8,720 nucleotides of DNA from CAZNFR01 sp964572225. Lineage in GTDB: Bacteria; Bacteroidota; Bacteroidia; Bacteroidales; GCA-2748055. The stretch spans positions 1-8,720 of the forward strand of contig CAZNFR010000115.1 in NCBI GenBank assembly GCA_964572225.1. Reading direction: 5' to 3'. The translations under genes were made by a program, and so were the position numbers. This document shows positions 6,839 to 8,720 of this stretch, piece by piece; the stretch's first letter is position 1; each line of letters starts with the position of its first letter. A model generated the notes under the pieces. The model was not told where the DNA came from. It did no database searches and saw only the letters and a list, made by a program, of their open reading frames with translations.

Positions 6839-6982
6839 CTGAGCAAGATAACGCTGGTATTCCTTCCAGCCCGGGCACCATTTGGTATGCCACCTCCAGA
6901 ACCAGGCCATGAAGGAGCGGGGTTTTAACTCTGCCTTTTTGCGCATGGCGCATTCTTCGCATTTAAAAGTTTGGGTTTCCAT
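6824..6982 (-). CDS. Small Cys/His/Trp-rich protein (52 aa), putative zinc-binding
   Basis: A 52-residue frame from ATG 6982-6980 to TGA 6826-6824, beginning M-E-T-Q-T-F-K-C-E-E-C. It carries Cys8-x2-Cys11 and, 21 residues on, His32-x3-Cys36, which together would make a CCHC zinc site. Between them lies a basic, Trp-rich segment (S-F-M-A-W-F-W-R-W-H-T-K-W-C-P-G-W-K). The pattern resembles small CxxC...RWHxxWCPGWK proteins I associate with Bacteroidetes genomes; this is from memory, not a search. It is convergent with the helical-repeat gene (6 bp between stops) and divergent from the DUF4412-type gene (124 bp). The start has an A-rich leader without Shine-Dalgarno, as elsewhere in the window. 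Too short for many gene callers, but the spaced Cys/His and aromatic residues argue it is real. Function unknown. Confidence 0.75.
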   Translation of the reverse strand: METQTFKCEECAMRKKAELKPRSFMAWFWRWHTKWCPGWKEYQRYLAQNPNA

Positions 6983-7025
6983 TTACAAAAATGTGTGAGG
7001 GTGAACCATTAAAAGAATTACTTGT

Positions 7026-7033
7026 TAAATTTA
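7026..7033. promoter_or_regulatory. Palindromic TAAATTTA, possible shared -7 element
   Basis: TAAATTTA differs from TAnnTTTG only at the last base and is its own reverse complement, so it could serve either divergent gene. For the plus-strand gene it would start transcription near 7040, inside the hairpin at 7035-7078. No -33 element is obvious. Confidence 0.25.
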
Positions 7034-7034
7034 C

Positions 7035-7078
7035 GGATAGAACCGGAAAGTAAATTTCCGGAAATTATTTTTCTATCC
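7035..7078 (+). promoter_or_regulatory. Nested hairpin upstream of the DUF4412-type gene
   Basis: GGATAGAA (7035-7042) is perfectly complementary to TTCTATCC (7071-7078). Directly inside, CCGGAAA (7043-7049) pairs with TTTCCGG (7055-7061) around a GTAAA loop, and AAATTATTT (7062-7070) bulges out on one side. That is 15 perfect base pairs, ending 28 bases before the ATG at 7107. It could be a 5' UTR structure, an operator, or a terminator-like barrier. No T-run follows it. Confidence 0.55.
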
Positions 7079-7106
7079 AAACCCTAACCCTGAAAAAATA
7101 ATAAAA

Positions 7107-8084
7107 ATGGCACGAGTATTTTCCCTTCTAATGGTACTGATTGCGACATCACTGACTATGAACACCCATGCACAAGTCGAAAACTACCTGAAGAAAAAAA
7201 TGAATCAGGCTTCCAAAAGAGCGCAGCAAAAGGCAGATGAACGACTTACAAGAGAAATGAACGAAGCGGTAGACAAACAGGTAGATAAGGCCTTTGATGC
7301 GGCCCTGGAAGGAGAGGAAGAAAAACCGGATTCTGTCCCTCCCGCTTCAGAGGGTAGCGCTGATTACGACGCACGCTCGGCAGCCATGCTCAAAGCCATG
7401 GGGATCAGCATGGATGCAGCCAATGTTAAAGAATCCTACTCCTATACCGGAGATATCCGGATGGTGGTCCAAACCTGGGATGGCAAGGGGAATACCGACG
7501 GACCCATCAATTACACAACCTACATGAATGAGGATCATTCCGGATTTGCCATGGAGTTTAACCAGGAAGAGGCCCATTCAACCATAATCTTTGACTACCT
7601 TGAAGGCAGTATGATCATTCTTACCGAGAATGACGGACAAAAAACCGGGATGGTAACTCAATATCAGGCGATGGTCGATACCCTTTCGAATTATAACGAC
7701 GACATGACGGAAGAAGAAACAGAGATGCCCGATTATGCGGCGTACAATGATAATCTGAAAAAAACAGGCCGTACCAAAACCATTGCCGGCTATCGCTGTG
7801 ACGAGTATGTTTATGAGGACGAGGAAAGCCACACCTCCCTGTGGATGACCGATGATCTCCCGGCAGATTTGTGGGCCAATATGCTGAATTCCAATTATAT
7901 TGCCGCGGCCAATGTAGGTTATTATGGAGGATTTGTCATGGAAATGGAACAAACCCAAAAGAGCGACAACTCCCGCACCACCATGGAAGTCCTGGATGTC
8001 AATCCCAACAAACCCTCGAGTGTAAGTACCTCAGGCTACCAGATCATGAGCCTGGGCGGAGCTGCTATGGAGGGGAATGAATAA
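7107..8084 (+). CDS. Secreted DUF4412-type protein
   Basis: A predicted exported protein of 325 residues. Residues 1 to about 23 are a signal peptide ending H-A-Q. Residues about 27-69 are a charged helical, probably coiled-coil segment (Y-L-K-K-K-M-N-Q-A through F-D-A-A-L-E-G), then an acidic/Pro/Ser linker to about 88. Residues about 112-300 look like the DUF4412 domain known from Bacteroidetes: Y-S-Y-T-G-D-I-R-M-V, the W-D-G-K-G-N region, a D-Y-L-E-G-S-M-I-I-L-T-E-N-D-G strand pair, then K-T-K/R-T-I-A-G-Y-R-C-D-E-Y, where Cys231 is the only Cys, followed by W-M-T-D-D-L-P. Only the family resemblance is known; its biochemical role is not. It appears monocistronic, with an A-rich start (ATAATAAAA before ATG), a hairpin 28 bases upstream and no neighbouring partner gene. 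The domain assignment is from remembered motif similarity. Confidence 0.82.
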   Translation: MARVFSLLMVLIATSLTMNTHAQVENYLKKKMNQASKRAQQKADERLTREMNEAVDKQVDKAFDAALEGEEEKPDSVPPASEGSADYDARSAAMLKAMGISMDAANVKESYSYTGDIRMVVQTWDGKGNTDGPINYTTYMNEDHSGFAMEFNQEEAHSTIIFDYLEGSMIILTENDGQKTGMVTQYQAMVDTLSNYNDDMTEEETEMPDYAAYNDNLKKTGRTKTIAGYRCDEYVYEDEESHTSLWMTDDLPADLWANMLNSNYIAAANVGYYGGFVMEMEQTQKSDNSRTTMEVLDVNPNKPSSVSTSGYQIMSLGGAAMEGNE

Positions 8085-8278
8085 TTCGGGAAAATGACTA
8101 ATAATATCGTATTTATTGATCAATAATTGAACCAGGATCGACCTATACAAGCAATCAAGACCCCTTGGTTTGCGGCAACATTACCAACTACTCCAATAAA
8201 ATCAAGCCATTCATCACTGCCAGACTTCCGGCAAACCGGCCCGTTCAAAGAACTTCACTTTCATTCTAAAAGTATAAC
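8085..8278. other. Intergenic stretch without a convincing gene
   Basis: About 190 bp following the DUF4412-type stop. It contains a perfect 14-bp palindrome TTATTGATCAATAA (8113-8126) and a loose inverted pair GGTTTGCGG (8167-8175) / CCGGCAAACC (8228-8237). A 42-codon minus-strand frame (8120-8248, TTG start) is open but has no supporting features. No clear terminator for the upstream gene is seen. Confidence 0.6.
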
Positions 8279-8326
8279 TTTTTCTTTTAATTGAAAAAAT
8301 ATTTGAGATTTCAGTTAAAAGAAAAA
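8279..8326. repeat. AT-rich inverted repeat (possible terminator)
   Basis: Left arm 8279-8294 and right arm 8311-8326 pair over 16 bases, with one G-T wobble, around a 16-base loop. The stem is almost all A-T, so on either strand it contains T-runs. It could act as a weak bidirectional terminator or simply be a fold-back repeat beside the larger palindrome that starts seven bases later. Confidence 0.65.
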
Positions 8327-8332
8327 AACCAG

Positions 8333-8591
8333 CCCGTTTTGACAGAGCAGTGCATTTTTACCGCTTAGGCAACTTCCAAAGCCAGCGGGGGAAGGCAAGG
8401 TTTTTAATGAAAAAATTTGCTGCATTGGACTCCTTTCGGAGCAGTTAGCCTGGGATATTGGTTGCTGCCCATTTCGGACCAACAACCAAATTTTTTCTTT
8501 AAAATTCACCTTGACCTTGCGCGCGGTGGCCGGTGGCTTTATCTTGCCTTAAGCGGTTAAAATGGGCGTGTAAGCGGAGTGTTAAGCCGGG
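8333..8591. repeat. ~260-bp imperfect palindrome / fold-back element
   Basis: Five blocks pair in nested, co-linear order. 8333-8344 pairs with 8580-8591 (mostly, with wobbles). 8353-8372 pairs with 8544-8564 (one bulge, one mismatch). 8378-8384 pairs with 8534-8540 (7 of 7). 8392-8400 pairs with 8509-8518 (9 pairs, one bulged A). 8402-8419 pairs with 8487-8504 (17 of 18). The apical region 8420-8486 carries its own small hairpins (CTCC/GGAG at 8430-8441; TTGGT/ACCAA at 8458-8482). Such extended pairing cannot be chance. It could be a MITE-like fold-back element, a structured noncoding RNA on either strand, or a recombination hot spot. No target-site duplication or transposase was found. Confidence 0.8.
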
Positions 8592-8652
8592 ATCGGAGCA
8601 AAGGGTCCGGAGCAGGTTATCCGGCTGTGCTGATGAAGCCCGGAGCGGAGCA
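8437..8652. repeat. Dispersed CGGAGCA heptamers
   Basis: CGGAGCA occurs exactly at 8437-8443, 8594-8600, 8608-8614 and 8646-8652, with near-copies at 8641-8647 (CGGAGCG) and 8574-8580 (CGGAGTG). The first lies in the palindrome loop; the others lie between palindrome and intron. The contexts TTTCGGAGCAGTTA and TCCGGAGCAGGTTA are alike, so part of the palindrome loop may be duplicated outside it. The GC-rich 8592-8668 segment otherwise shows no gene. Confidence 0.5.
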
Positions 8653-8668
8653 GCGGGTGGGCCGCGCG

Positions 8669-8720
8669 GTCGGATAAGAAAGTGCCATTGCTGGCACTCC
8701 CTCTCCTAAGAACCGTACGT
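8669..8720 (-). mobile_element. Group II intron, 3' end (partial; domain VI and half of domain V)
   Basis: Read on the minus strand, the window edge begins ACGTACGGTTC (8720-8710). This is the 3' strand of a bacterial group II intron domain V, whose 5' strand (typically GAGCCGT...) would lie just outside. Two bases later domain VI folds: AGTGCCA, loop GCAA, TGGCACT (7 perfect pairs), extended outward by G-T, G-T, G-C, A-T and G-T pairs, then an unpaired A (8675), then three more pairs. The intron ends in CCGAC, with C at 8669 as its last base, giving the expected 3' AY end. The bulged A is seven bases from that end, where the branch point is expected. The downstream exon would be 8668 and lower. 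The remaining intron, likely including a reverse transcriptase/maturase gene, lies right of the window. Whether it is intact cannot be judged. Confidence 0.85.

Noticed and set aside
8120..8248. 42-codon minus-strand frame (TTG start) after the DUF4412-type gene
   Set aside because: Open but short, with a weak start, no motif and no evidence of selection. It could be a relic, but the sequence alone does not show it.
8315..8509. 64-codon minus-strand frame through the palindrome
   Set aside because: It covers one arm and the loop of the fold-back element and ends in a low-complexity F-run from the AT-rich hairpin, so a shadow of the repeat is the simpler reading.
8279..8720. Insertion sequence with terminal inverted repeats
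   Set aside because: The inverted arms are internal to a short noncoding segment. No transposase frame and no target-site duplication could be found.

Overview
The window looks like a piece of a Bacteroidota (Bacteroidetes) chromosome. The reasons are: A-rich gene starts with no Shine-Dalgarno sequence; matches or near-matches to the TAnnTTTG type of -7 promoter element; a lipoprotein whose residues after the lipidated Cys (C-E-K-D-E) fit the Bacteroidetes surface-export signal; a secreted DUF4412-type protein; and a 52-residue Cys/His/Trp-rich small protein of a kind I associate with this phylum. The genus cannot be told from the sequence.

Left end (1-192): a telomere-like tandem array of the octamer TTTAGGGG (14 units, running off the left edge), then three opposite-sense octamers and the short leader of prfB. 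prfB (193-1279) is full length but must be read through a programmed +1 frameshift at an in-frame TGA (256-258). A reader using plain ORFs would wrongly start it at 425.

1282-4023, minus strand: a two-gene unit encoding a membrane-fusion/periplasmic adaptor (upstream) and a TolC-family outer-membrane channel (downstream), 15 bp apart. No inner-membrane pump lies beside them. The 354-bp divergent intergenic region (4024-4377) holds two sets of inverted GGAAATCC/GGATTTCC motifs upstream of the adaptor and a perfect -7 match for the plus-strand genes.

4378-6817, plus strand: a compact apparent operon of a CAP-like surface lipoprotein, class II fumarase (fumC), and a helical-repeat protein whose GTG start overlaps the fumC end by 11 nt. 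A convergent 52-residue small protein (minus, 6824-6982) follows. After a 124-bp divergent gap with a strong nested hairpin comes a secreted DUF4412-type protein (7107-8084).

Right end (8085-8720): more than 600 bp without a convincing gene. It holds an AT-rich inverted repeat, a roughly 260-bp imperfect palindrome (8333-8591) with five nested co-linear paired blocks, dispersed CGGAGCA heptamers, and at the edge the 3' end of a group II intron on the minus strand (domain VI with a bulged branch-point A and a GCAA loop, and the 3' half of domain V). The rest of that intron, probably with its reverse transcriptase, lies beyond the right edge. The genes are mostly ordinary housekeeping and envelope functions. 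The unusual material is at both ends and in the intergenic hairpins.
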